Part shown: positions 23,389 to 30,794 of the stretch, in pieces
Layout: each line of letters begins with the position of its first letter
How positions within the stretch are numbered: the stretch's first letter is position 1
Source: Desulfovibrio sp. UBA4079
Lineage (GTDB): Bacteria; Desulfobacterota; Desulfovibrionia; Desulfovibrionales; Desulfovibrionaceae
DNA length: 38,288 nt
Direction of reading: 5' to 3'
NCBI GenBank assembly: GCA_002382645.1
Contig: DFYP01000207.1
Coordinates: 17,138 to 55,425, forward strand
The notes under the pieces: model-generated
Databases searched by the model: none
Seen by the model: the letters and a program-made list of their open reading frames with translations, nothing else
Told to the model about the DNA's origin: nothing
Made by a program: the position numbers and the translations under genes

Positions 23389-25626
23389 ATGAAGGGTCTC
23401 CATTCATATCCCGCTCCAATCTTTACCTTAAAACCTTCCAGCGACATTCTTTTCATGCGCAAGAAGTGCGCAGAATGGTTGATCCGTTGCCTGGATTTCC
23501 AGGACTCGGTGGTCGGGGAGCTGTTCGAAGTCCTGGAGTGGACCCTGGGGCGGCCTTTGGACGAACTCGCGGACAGCGTTCGCCAGTGGCTTGCAGGCAG
23601 CAAGGGGAGGACACTTGGCCCGCTGAAGCGGGAACACCTCAAAGATGCCTTGGCCGAAATCGATGAATGCCCCAGTGCCGCAACTGAAGCGTTGGACGCT
23701 GTGGCGGACTTTGCGCCGCAGAGCCTGCTGCGGGTACTCGCCACGCATGCGCGCCTGGCGCTCTCCGAGTACCTGGCGCAGGAACCGCACCAGGGGGGGA
23801 GCGATTTGGAACGCTGCCTGGACCAGTTCAGGAAACTTCTCGGCCTGTCCGCCCACGAAAGCGAACTCTGCCTGCTGCTCTACTGCATAGACAAAGTCCA
23901 TTCCTGGGACCGCTACTTCGAGGACGAGTTCGGAGCCACGCAGACACTCGGGCGAAACAAGCTGTGTCACACTCTGGGGATCAGCATGGCCGAACTCCGA
24001 CGGATTATGTCCGGCAAACTTGTAAAGTTGGACATTATGCGTACCGATTCGTGCCTCAGCTTGAGTTCCAACTATATCGCGTTTCTTGAAAACGGTGATG
24101 CGGACGACCTGACTCGCGAGTTGTTCTCGGTGCAGAAGGGGGACACCCTGGCTTTGGCCGATTACGCCCTGGACCCGGCGGAAATAGGGCACGTCTGTTC
24201 CCTGCTCGGCAGCCCCGGATCGACTCCCACCCATATTCTGCTTTACGGCGCCCCCGGAACCGGAAAAAGCAGTTTCACCCGCTCTCTGGCCCGGAAGCTG
24301 GGGTTACAGGCCTACAGCGTTGCCTTGCCAAAGGACAGCGACCAGGACACCCGGCGTACCGGAATCGAGGCGTGCCTGAACATCACCGCGAATGGATCCA
24401 CCGGGCTTGTCGTGGTGGACGAGGCCGACAACCTCCTCAATACCGTAATGTCGTTTCTTATTCTGGGGCAGGGCCAGGACAAGGGATGGCTCAATGAACT
24501 CCTGGAGCGGCCTGGCGTACGCATGGTCTGGATCACCAACAGCATCGATGGAATCGAACAATCCGTGCGCAGGCGTTTCGCCTACAGTGTTCAGTTCCAG
24601 TCGCTGGGCATCAAGCAGAGGGTCCGGCTCTGGAGGAACGTGCTCAAGAAAAACAAGGCCACTGGCTTCCTTGCTCCGGACCAGACCGAAGAATTCGCCC
24701 AAAGATTTAAGCTGTCCGCGGGGTATGTCGACTTGGCCGTGAAGAAGGCGCTGGAATCCAAAAACCGCCAGCCGGCTCAATTCCGGAGGGCAGTGGAATT
24801 GTCGCTGAAGGCGGGGCTGACGCTCGCCAACGACGGCGCGCCGGCAGAGGCCGTACGCACCCTGGACCGCAACTATTCGCTGGAAGGGATCAACGTGGGC
24901 TGCGACCTTGACGGCCTCATGACCAGGCTGGAGCGCTTCGATCGCAGCCTGCGGGACAAAAAGGCTCCGCACGCCAACATGAATTTGCTGTTCTACGGCC
25001 CCCCTGGGACCGGGAAAACCGAATTAGCCAAGCACGTTGCGCAGCGGCTGGAGCGTGAGCTGGTCACCAGACGCGCCAGTGAACTGCTCGACCCCTACCT
25101 CGGCATGACGGAACGACGCATCGCAGAGGCCTTCCGGTCTGCGGAAAAAGATGAAGCCGTGCTCCTGATCGATGAAGCGGACAGCTTCATTTTCGACCGG
25201 AGCCTGGCCGTCCGGTCCTGGGAAGTGACCGCAGTCAACGAGTTCCTGACCCAAATGGAGCGTTTTCGCGGGCTCCTTATCTGCACCACCAACAGGATGG
25301 AGCAACTGGATTCCGCTTCCATACGCCGCTTCAACCAAAAAATCGGCTTCGATTACCTCACGAGTGACGGCAACGTCGTATTCTACCGGCGCATGTTGGC
25401 GCCTCTCGTTCATGGCAGGTCAACGAAGGGCGTGCTGAATCCCCTTTGCCATTGTTTCAACCTTGCTCCCGGGGATTTCAAGATTGTGCGTGACCGATTT
25501 TCGTTTTATCCCCAAAATGAAATAACGCATGAGACCCTTGTCCAGGCCCTGCTGGAGGAGTCTCAAATCAAGGCAAGCCGGAACCGGACAAACCCCATCG
25601 GCTTCAACCGTCCATCCCGAAAGTGA
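23389..25626 (+). CDS. Double-AAA ATPase of an accessory module
   Basis: 745 residues from the ATG with AAGGGGAAAG upstream (MKGLHSYPAP); a TTG seven codons earlier is less likely. The N-terminal 260 residues are helical and unrecognised. AAA module 1 has Walker A GAPGTGKS (287-294), Walker B VVVDEAD (341-347), sensor Asn384 in WITNS and arginines RRR (394-396). AAA module 2 has GPPGTGKT (537-544), LLIDEAD (592-598), sensor TTNR (633-636) and a further RRF. Both modules keep ATP-binding and hydrolysis residues. There is no membrane segment or protease domain. It is followed 7 bp later by the WYL regulator. The target of remodelling is unknown; a defence or proteostasis role is inferred from the context. 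Confidence 0.87.
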   Translation: MKGLHSYPAPIFTLKPSSDILFMRKKCAEWLIRCLDFQDSVVGELFEVLEWTLGRPLDELADSVRQWLAGSKGRTLGPLKREHLKDALAEIDECPSAATEALDAVADFAPQSLLRVLATHARLALSEYLAQEPHQGGSDLERCLDQFRKLLGLSAHESELCLLLYCIDKVHSWDRYFEDEFGATQTLGRNKLCHTLGISMAELRRIMSGKLVKLDIMRTDSCLSLSSNYIAFLENGDADDLTRELFSVQKGDTLALADYALDPAEIGHVCSLLGSPGSTPTHILLYGAPGTGKSSFTRSLARKLGLQAYSVALPKDSDQDTRRTGIEACLNITANGSTGLVVVDEADNLLNTVMSFLILGQGQDKGWLNELLERPGVRMVWITNSIDGIEQSVRRRFAYSVQFQSLGIKQRVRLWRNVLKKNKATGFLAPDQTEEFAQRFKLSAGYVDLAVKKALESKNRQPAQFRRAVELSLKAGLTLANDGAPAEAVRTLDRNYSLEGINVGCDLDGLMTRLERFDRSLRDKKAPHANMNLLFYGPPGTGKTELAKHVAQRLERELVTRRASELLDPYLGMTERRIAEAFRSAEKDEAVLLIDEADSFIFDRSLAVRSWEVTAVNEFLTQMERFRGLLICTTNRMEQLDSASIRRFNQKIGFDYLTSDGNVVFYRRMLAPLVHGRSTKGVLNPLCHCFNLAPGDFKIVRDRFSFYPQNEITHETLVQALLEESQIKASRNRTNPIGFNRPSRK

Positions 25627-25633
25627 GGGGAAC

Positions 25634-26650
25634 ATGCCTGCCAAGCAGGATCCATATGCCAGCCCGGCCCAGAAAGCCGTCAGTTTGTATAGCTTGCTGC
25701 TTTTCACGGGCAAGCGCTACTTCTTATCGGAATTGGCCGCTGAACTGGACTGTTCCAAACAGACGGTGCTGCGCATGATGGAGCAGCTGGAAAGAGGCAT
25801 GGGGATTTCCCTGGAGACAGGGAAAGAGGGCAACCGGCGATGGTTCAGGGTGAAAACGCCACGAACGAAACCGCAGGTGGCGTTGGACCCCGATGACATC
25901 AGCAAGCTTCTGCTTTGCAGGGACCTGGTCCGCCACCTTCTCCCCAAGCCGATCCTCAAGAAACTCGACGAGGTTGTGGCCAAGGCCACGGTTTTGCTGC
26001 CGAACATGGAGGAGCGCTCGACCGCCCTCGATTGCCTCGGGGGAATCATGGTCAAGGGGGGTATCGACTACACGCCCTTTGAGGCGAGCATCGAAACCCT
26101 CCTGGCCGCCATCTCGCGAAAGGCGGTATGCGAGGTCCGTTACAAGAGCTTCAACGCCGATGCCGCAAAGGTTCACTACTTCGCCCCCATGCGTCTCACG
26201 GCCTATCGCGAGGCATTGTATGCGGAGGGATGGTCCGTGGACCCGCGTGGCAAGCCAAGGCAGAAACACAGGATGGTCCTTGCCGTACACCGCATGGAGA
26301 AGGCCGAACCGACCAGGCTGACTCATGATTTTGAGCCGTGGTCCTCGCCGGAATATTTTGGGTTCCCTGAATGTGAGCCGTATCGGGTCAAAGTCGCCTT
26401 GTCCGAGTCCGCCGCTCGGTATGTCCGCGAGCGGAAGTGGAGCGATGACCAGGCATTCCATGAGCACGCGGACGGCAGCGCTGTTCTGGAATTCACCGCG
26501 CAAAGCCGCAGCGAAGTCGTTTCCTGGGTGCTGTCCTTTGGCGGCGAAGTAGAAATATTGGAACCTGTGGAAGTACGATTGAACGTGACAGAAGAAATTA
26601 AAAAATCTTTAAATATTTATAACAACCCCATGACTACAAGGTTGCATTGA
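25634..26650 (+). CDS. WYL-domain transcriptional regulator
   Basis: 338 residues. The start MPAKQDPYASPAQ has GAGGGG just upstream; a longer frame overlaps the AAA gene. An N-terminal winged helix-turn-helix (about 10-75, with ELAAELDCSKQTVLRMMEQLE) is followed by a WYL domain: CEVRYKSF, YFAPMRLTAYREALYAEGW and KHRMVLAVHRMEKAEP. The C-terminal WCX-like part contains VVSWVLSFGGEVEILEP. WYL proteins sense a ligand, often nucleic-acid-like, and repress defence genes in several known systems. That makes this a likely regulator of the AAA gene and perhaps the whole string, acting at the inverted repeat near 23340. It ends 19 bp from the convergent small gene, with no terminator visible between them. 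Confidence 0.87.
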   Translation: MPAKQDPYASPAQKAVSLYSLLLFTGKRYFLSELAAELDCSKQTVLRMMEQLERGMGISLETGKEGNRRWFRVKTPRTKPQVALDPDDISKLLLCRDLVRHLLPKPILKKLDEVVAKATVLLPNMEERSTALDCLGGIMVKGGIDYTPFEASIETLLAAISRKAVCEVRYKSFNADAAKVHYFAPMRLTAYREALYAEGWSVDPRGKPRQKHRMVLAVHRMEKAEPTRLTHDFEPWSSPEYFGFPECEPYRVKVALSESAARYVRERKWSDDQAFHEHADGSAVLEFTAQSRSEVVSWVLSFGGEVEILEPVEVRLNVTEEIKKSLNIYNNPMTTRLH

Positions 26651-26669
26651 TGGATGATGAATCGTTGGC

Positions 26670-27305
26670 CTACTTTGCTCTATGCAAATGTTTAGGCAAC
26701 AATATATTACCATTACTTGTATTCCAGACAGCACTAAACTCCAATTTGCGGGCGAGGTTCCCATACATTTCATTAAATCTCTTCTCTAAACAGTCGTACG
26801 GCGCTTTACGGCGATCTTCTTCGAGGTTTCTTGGGACAAAAAATTCCATAACAACAGCCAAATCAAGAAGCGTTGATGCAAGCCAATCCACCTCTTTTCC
26901 ATAGCCAGAAACCCATTCTGCCTTGGTTAATTCCATTATTCTCTCATAAACCCGACGATCACCTGTCTTAGACATTTCACAGCATCCAAAATGGATAAAA
27001 GAAATCGCGCCGCTTTTTGCCTTTGAAAATGACTCAAGAAGTCGCTCAAATTCAATCTTTGATTTATTCCCGGATGGCATCAAGTTCATGTCACTTCCAT
27101 GACATGCAAAATACAACATTACTCTCTGCGATGGAGAAATTTTTGAAATATAATAGTCAATATCTTCAGCATTTCTAATAGTTCTGTGGCTGACATCTAT
27201 CTCTTTGTAACTGATCGCCAATGCATTAAAATACTGAAGAACTAACGGCTGCTCATGCTTCTTCCACCAAGTCCCTTCAAGAATAATTATCTTTGCCTTT
27301 CTCAT
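26670..27305 (-). CDS. Putative caspase-like (DUF6642-like) small protein
   Basis: 211 residues from the ATG with AGAGGAG 7 nt upstream (MRKAKIIILEGTWWKK); the frame is open 45 codons further but without a signal. The order is a beta-strand start with LEGTWW, a hydrophobic strand LYFACHGSD (His69), then FIHFGCCEM (Cys108, Cys109), then WVSGYGKEVDWLAS. This layout matches what I remember of DUF6642. His-Gly after a strand and a Cys after the next strand also resemble the His/Cys dyad of caspase-fold peptidases. Peptidase activity is inference. GC is low, about 40 percent by eye. It faces the AAA-WYL genes and is the last island gene before the tRNA. Confidence 0.6.
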   Translation of the reverse strand: MRKAKIIILEGTWWKKHEQPLVLQYFNALAISYKEIDVSHRTIRNAEDIDYYISKISPSQRVMLYFACHGSDMNLMPSGNKSKIEFERLLESFSKAKSGAISFIHFGCCEMSKTGDRRVYERIMELTKAEWVSGYGKEVDWLASTLLDLAVVMEFFVPRNLEEDRRKAPYDCLEKRFNEMYGNLARKLEFSAVWNTSNGNILLPKHLHRAK

Positions 27306-27345
27306 CACGGAACTCCTCTTAGCTGACCAAGCACTCTTATCAAAA

Positions 27346-27373
27346 TGCATACCATCCTCATCTGCAAAGTCAA
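27346..27373 (-). promoter_or_regulatory. Possible promoter of the caspase-like gene
   Basis: On the minus strand TTGACT (27373-27368), a 16-nt spacer and TATGCA (27351-27346), 41 bp upstream of the chosen start. The -10 match is moderate. Confidence 0.3.
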
Positions 27374-27650
27374 GAGATGAACAAGCTTGAACAGTTTGGC
27401 AGTCGAAATAAAGGGACACTAGCTCATGCTCCACTCGCATCTAGGTTGCCGTCAGATCAACTAGCCCTGGGATCTAGCGAATTCGGGTCCACTTTTCCCC
27501 ATGGTTCGGCTTCGGACTGAACTTTGGCTGACGAGGATTTGCCCCTGCCAAACCAAACACTTCGCATCTGTGGAGTTTTGGACACCGCCCAGGCGATACC
27601 GAATCTGCCGATTCTAAATGTCCCCCCATTGTCCCCCCTGCTTTTTTAGC
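27374..27650. other. Non-coding island edge beside tRNA-Leu
   Basis: No convincing gene lies here. The stretch holds a short minus-strand open frame (27457-27567, ATG start, 36 codons) with no ribosome binding site, and two TGTCCCCCC copies near the tRNA terminator. It may be the remnant of an integration site or of a lost integrase-end region; nothing in it translates to a recognisable integrase. Confidence 0.5.
27619..27638. repeat. Two TGTCCCCCC direct repeats, 11-bp period
   Basis: TGTCCCCCC occurs at 27619-27627 and 27630-27638, spaced by one helical turn. It lies 13 bp from the tRNA-Leu terminator, on the 3' side of the tRNA. Such repeats fit a protein-binding pair, for example integrase arm sites, but no integrase gene is present. 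Confidence 0.5.
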
Positions 27651-27688
27651 AAAAGAAAAAGGCCTCGCGGTTTTCGCTGCGAGGCCTT
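27651..27688 (-). terminator. Terminator of tRNA-Leu
   Basis: AAGGCCTCGC and GCGAGGCCTT form a perfect 10-bp stem around a 10-nt loop (27659-27688). On the minus strand it is followed by a T-rich run. It lies directly after the tRNA 3' end. Confidence 0.88.
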
Positions 27689-27697
27689 GTCATTCCT

Positions 27698-27784
27698 TGG
27701 TACCGGGGGGGGGACTCGAACCCCCAAGGGCGTGAACCCGGCGGATTTTGAGTCCGCTGCGTCTACCAATTCCGCCACCCCGGC
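27698..27784 (-). tRNA. tRNA-Leu (anticodon CAA)
   Basis: 87 nt including an encoded CCA. Acceptor stem GCCGGGG/CCCCGGT with a terminal G-U; D arm with AATTGGTAGAC; anticodon stem GCGGA/TCCGC around the loop CTCAAAA, giving anticodon CAA (reads UUG). There is a long variable arm (GGGTTCACGCCC), as required for class II tRNAs, and a T arm GGGGG-TTCGAGT-CCCCC. Its 3' end faces the accessory island, the usual orientation for an integration target. Confidence 0.97.
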
Positions 27785-27796
27785 ACAGGGGTTTCA

Positions 27797-27826
27797 TTCA
27801 TAGGGGAGCGCGGCGGGCGGTGTCAA
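27797..27826 (-). promoter_or_regulatory. tRNA-Leu promoter
   Basis: On the minus strand TTGACA (27826-27821), an 18-nt spacer of G and C, then TATGAA (27802-27797), 13 nt before the tRNA 5' end. A perfect -35 and the position make this convincing. Confidence 0.75.
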
Positions 27827-27899
27827 TGGCCCGCGCCTTGCCAGCGCCTCCCGGACCTGTTATCCCCGCCGCGTCGCCTGCAACAACAAGGAAATGTCC

Positions 27900-28583
27900 A
27901 TGCTCCCCACCGGTTCCCTGGTCAACGCCGCGGCCATCATCGCCGGCAGCCTCATCGGCGCACTCCTGCACGGCCGCTTTCCCGAGCGCGTCCGGACCAT
28001 CGTGTTCCAGGGCCTGGGGCTCTGCGTCCTGCTCATCGGCGTGCAGATGGCCCTCAAGGTGGACAACATCCTGATTCTGATCTTCAGCGTGCTTCTGGGC
28101 GGGCTACTCGGCGAACTGCTCGACCTGGAGGGGCTTTTCGAACGGCTGGCCACGCGCTTCAAGGCCCTGGTGCGCTCCAAGGACACGGGCTTCACCGACG
28201 GGCTGATCACGGCCTCGCTCATTTTCTGCATCGGGGCCATGGCCATCATCGGGTCCTTTGACGAGGGCATCCGCGGCGATCCCACGGTGCTCTACACCAA
28301 GTCCATCCTGGACGGCTTCGCCTCCGTGGCCCTGGCCTCGACCTACGGCCTGGGCGTGCTCTTCTCGTTCATCCCGGTGCTGCTCTATCAGGGCGGGCTG
28401 ACGCTCTTCGCCGGGTTCTTCCAGCAGCATTTCAGCCCGCAGCTCATCGCCCAGCTCACCTCCACCGGCGGAGTGCTCATCCTGGGCATCGGCCTCACGC
28501 TGCTGGACATCAAGCGCGTGAAGCTCTCCAACCTGCTGCCGGCCTTGCTGGTGGTCGTGGTCCTGACGCTCGTCTTTGGTTGA
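27900..28583 (+). CDS. DUF554 family membrane protein
   Basis: 227 residues starting MLPTGSLVNAAAIIAGSLIGALL, with AAGGA 8 nt upstream; an ATG two codons earlier is too close to the ribosome binding site. The protein is almost entirely hydrophobic with about six or seven membrane helices. It has the DUF554 (YdfK-like) N-terminal pattern of a helix with Gly-Ser-Leu-Ile-Gly, and the conserved segment DGLITASLIFCIGAMAIIGSFDEGI. The function of the family is not established; transport has been suggested. Composition returns to the high-GC3 core style, so this is outside the island. It is transcribed away from the tRNA and ends at a shared hairpin region. Confidence 0.9.
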   Translation: MLPTGSLVNAAAIIAGSLIGALLHGRFPERVRTIVFQGLGLCVLLIGVQMALKVDNILILIFSVLLGGLLGELLDLEGLFERLATRFKALVRSKDTGFTDGLITASLIFCIGAMAIIGSFDEGIRGDPTVLYTKSILDGFASVALASTYGLGVLFSFIPVLLYQGGLTLFAGFFQQHFSPQLIAQLTSTGGVLILGIGLTLLDIKRVKLSNLLPALLVVVVLTLVFG

Positions 28584-28591
28584 CAGGGCCT

Positions 28592-28654
28592 CCGCGCAAT
28601 ACGGCTTTGCGTATTGCGCGGAAGATCGCTCGGCCGAAAAACGCGATTTCGGCC
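28592..28654. terminator. Bidirectional hairpin pair between convergent genes
   Basis: CCGCGCAATACG/CGTATTGCGCGG form a perfect 12-bp stem with a 6-nt loop (28592-28621). GGCCGAAA/TTTCGGCC form an 8-bp stem (28632-28654). The pair sits between the DUF554 gene and the convergent minus-strand gene. There are no long T tracts. Confidence 0.6.
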
Positions 28655-28664
28655 CGCTCCGGGG

Positions 28665-29051
28665 CTAGTCCTCGTCCTTCCAGGGCTCCTTCTTCCAGGT
28701 CAGCAGGTCCTCGTAGATCTGCTGGACCACGGCCGTGGGCACGAACTCGGCCTCCACGATGCCGTCCAGCTCGTGCATCTTGAACAGGGAGGCCCAGGGC
28801 TTCTTGGAGAGCTCGTCCCAGGCTCCAAAGCCCTTTTGGGTCAGGGAGCGCTTGCCGAGCTGGCTCAGGCGCACTTCCCAGGCCTCATAGGCGTTCAGGT
28901 CGTCGAGGGTCTCCTCGGGGGTGCTGGCGTGCACGGAACTGGCCTGGGGCGTGAAGGCGATCAGGCCATGAACCACGATGTCCTCGAAGAACCGCCCCCA
29001 GTCGTCGCTGCGGTTGGCTTCCTTCAACAGCTTGCGGAAGTCTTCTGCCAT
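28665..29051 (-). CDS. Small acidic protein, unknown function
   Basis: 128 residues with a good ribosome binding site (AAGGAG, 6 nt before ATG). It is soluble, with predicted helices, several tryptophans and an acidic C-terminus (EPWKDED). Segments such as ANRSDDWGRFFEDIVVHGLIAF and NAYEAWEVRLSQLGKRSL look like a folded domain, but I recognise no family. It begins 73 bp after the AEC carrier gene on the same strand and could be either the tail of that operon or independently transcribed. Codon use is the core style, supporting a real gene. Confidence 0.75.
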   Translation of the reverse strand: MAEDFRKLLKEANRSDDWGRFFEDIVVHGLIAFTPQASSVHASTPEETLDDLNAYEAWEVRLSQLGKRSLTQKGFGAWDELSKKPWASLFKMHELDGIVEAEFVPTAVVQQIYEDLLTWKKEPWKDED

Positions 29052-29124
29052 GTCACGCTCCTTGCGGGATTTCGTCGGATGTCAGGCCTTGTGCCGGATG
29101 TGGACAAGAAAGGCAAGGCCGGGA

Positions 29125-30036
29125 TCAGCCGAGCCAGGCCGCTGCCAGGGGCAGGCTCAGGGCCGAGAGCGCGGTCTGAATGGTGATCACCGCGGCCATG
29201 AGGTCCGCGTCCCCGCCCATCTGGCGGGCCAGGATGTAGGACGAGGCCGAGGCCGGCACGGCCGTGAACAGCACCACCACCAGCCGGGACACCGGGTCCA
29301 CGCCGAGCAGGGAGCAGGCTCCCGCGGCCAGGACCGGCAGGAAGACCAGGTGCAGGACCGAGGCCAGGGCCAGGGGCCGGGTCTGGGCCAGTTGGAAGCG
29401 CAGTCCCGCGCCCACGGCCAGGAGGCCCAGGGGCAGGGCGGCCCGGCCCAGGATGGCGGCCACTTCGGACAGCCCGAAGGGCAGGCGCTGGCCCAGGCCG
29501 TTGAGCACGAGCCCTGCCAGGCAGGAGAGGATCAGCGGGTTCTTGGCCAGCTCGCGGAGCACGCCCAGGACGCCGGGCCGCGAGTCCCCCTCGCCGAAGC
29601 GGTTGAGCGCCACCACGGCCAGGGTGTTCACCAGGGGGATGAGCACCACCAGGGCCACGGCCGCGCGGGCCAGGCCCTCGACTCCCAGCAGGGCCGCGGC
29701 CGCGGACAGGCCCACGTAGGTGTTGGGCCGGATGGCGCCCTGGAGCACCGAGGTGAAGGCCGGGCCGGTGAGCCCCAGCCAGGGCCGCGTCAGAAAGAGC
29801 AGCCCTGCCGCGGCGCAGACCGCCAGGACCAGGGCCAGGGCCGGCAGGGCCACGGGCAGGCCGCCCAGGTCCTTGGCCGAGAGGCTGTCCACCAGCAGGG
29901 CCGGGAAAAGCACGTAGTAGGTCAACCGCTCCAGGTCGGGCCAGAAGGCCTCGCCGGGGAAGTTCAGGCGCTTGAGCCCGTGCCCGGCCAGGATCAGGGC
30001 GAAGATCGGGGCGATGCCCGCCAGGATTTCAGCCAT
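29125..30036 (-). CDS. AEC-family (auxin efflux carrier-like) transporter
   Basis: 303 residues with about ten membrane helices, the normal length for bacterial AEC carriers. The N-terminus IAPIFALILAGHGLKRLNF and the half-repeat layout of five plus five helices are typical. LQGAIRPNTYVGLSAAAALLG and the C-terminal TAVPASASSYILARQMGGDADLMAAVITIQTALS are strong family segments. Bacterial AEC members export or import small organic acids or amines; the substrate here is unknown. It starts 3 bp after the MBL-fold hydrolase gene and so is in the same operon. Confidence 0.92.
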   Translation of the reverse strand: MAEILAGIAPIFALILAGHGLKRLNFPGEAFWPDLERLTYYVLFPALLVDSLSAKDLGGLPVALPALALVLAVCAAAGLLFLTRPWLGLTGPAFTSVLQGAIRPNTYVGLSAAAALLGVEGLARAAVALVVLIPLVNTLAVVALNRFGEGDSRPGVLGVLRELAKNPLILSCLAGLVLNGLGQRLPFGLSEVAAILGRAALPLGLLAVGAGLRFQLAQTRPLALASVLHLVFLPVLAAGACSLLGVDPVSRLVVVLFTAVPASASSYILARQMGGDADLMAAVITIQTALSALSLPLAAAWLG

Positions 30037-30039
30037 GGC

Positions 30040-30786
30040 CTACTCCGGGATGGACGGCATGGATGCGAACCGCGGCTCGTGCAGGGGCAGGAGGATGTCG
30101 GCCAGGCCCTTGACCTTGACCAGCGTGTCGTAGGCCTCCTGGGGGCTGGTGCAGGTGCCCGGGGGGATGACCTCCATCTCCATGGCCCGCACGGCCTTGG
30201 GCGGCTCCAGGTTCTCCATGATCACGCAGAATCCGGTGATGGCCGCGACACCCTTGGCCGTGTCCACGAGCACGGTGAGCCCGCCCGCGGTGTGCGCCGG
30301 GGTGTGCACCACGCGCACGCCGGGCACGATCTCCATGTCCCCGGTCACGGGCACGATCTGGCCCTGTTCCTCCACGTCCAGGATGTAGTCCTCCAGGTAG
30401 CGGAAATCCAGGGGATGCGGGTTGTGCACGGCCTTGAGCTCGGCCTCGTGGACGTAGATCTTGGCGTTCACGCAGAGGGCGTCGTTCTCGCAGTGGTCGT
30501 TGTGCAGGTGGGTGTGGATGACGATGTCGATGTCCTCGGGCTTGAGGCCGTACAGGGCCAGGCCCTGCTCAAAGGTGTAGATGCGCCCGCCCAGGGCCTT
30601 TTCCCGCTCCTCGGACTGGATCGGCCGCATCTCGCCGGTGTCCACGAGGATCTTCTTGTCCCCGCCCTCCAGGTACCAGCAGTAGATCGGGATGACGTAG
30701 GGCGTGCCGTAGCCCTGCTGGTAGGTCATCATGCCCTTGTCGAAAAGCTTGCTGCCCATGACGATGGGATGGATGACGAAAGCCAT
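30040..30786 (-). CDS. MBL-fold hydrolase, AHL-lactonase-like
   Basis: 248 residues with AGGAGG before the ATG (MAFVIHPIVM). The two-zinc metallo-beta-lactamase motif HTHLHNDH gives HxHxDH at residues 93-98. Later histidines (TPAHTAGG and LPLHEP) and an acidic residue complete a plausible site. Overall order and length match the N-acyl homoserine lactonase branch, so hydrolysis of a lactone or a related ester is likely, but the natural substrate is not given by sequence. A longer frame upstream antisense to nothing real reads through the nucleoside transporter in another frame and is ignored. Gaps to both neighbours are 8 and 3 bp. Confidence 0.88.
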   Translation of the reverse strand: MAFVIHPIVMGSKLFDKGMMTYQQGYGTPYVIPIYCWYLEGGDKKILVDTGEMRPIQSEEREKALGGRIYTFEQGLALYGLKPEDIDIVIHTHLHNDHCENDALCVNAKIYVHEAELKAVHNPHPLDFRYLEDYILDVEEQGQIVPVTGDMEIVPGVRVVHTPAHTAGGLTVLVDTAKGVAAITGFCVIMENLEPPKAVRAMEMEVIPPGTCTSPQEAYDTLVKVKGLADILLPLHEPRFASMPSIPE

Positions 30787-30794
30787 GGTTCCTC

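Noticed and set aside
12313..27650. CRISPR arrays, insertion sequences or toxin-antitoxin pairs in the island
   Set aside because: No regularly spaced repeats, transposase motifs or typical small toxin-antitoxin gene pair could be found by reading both strands.
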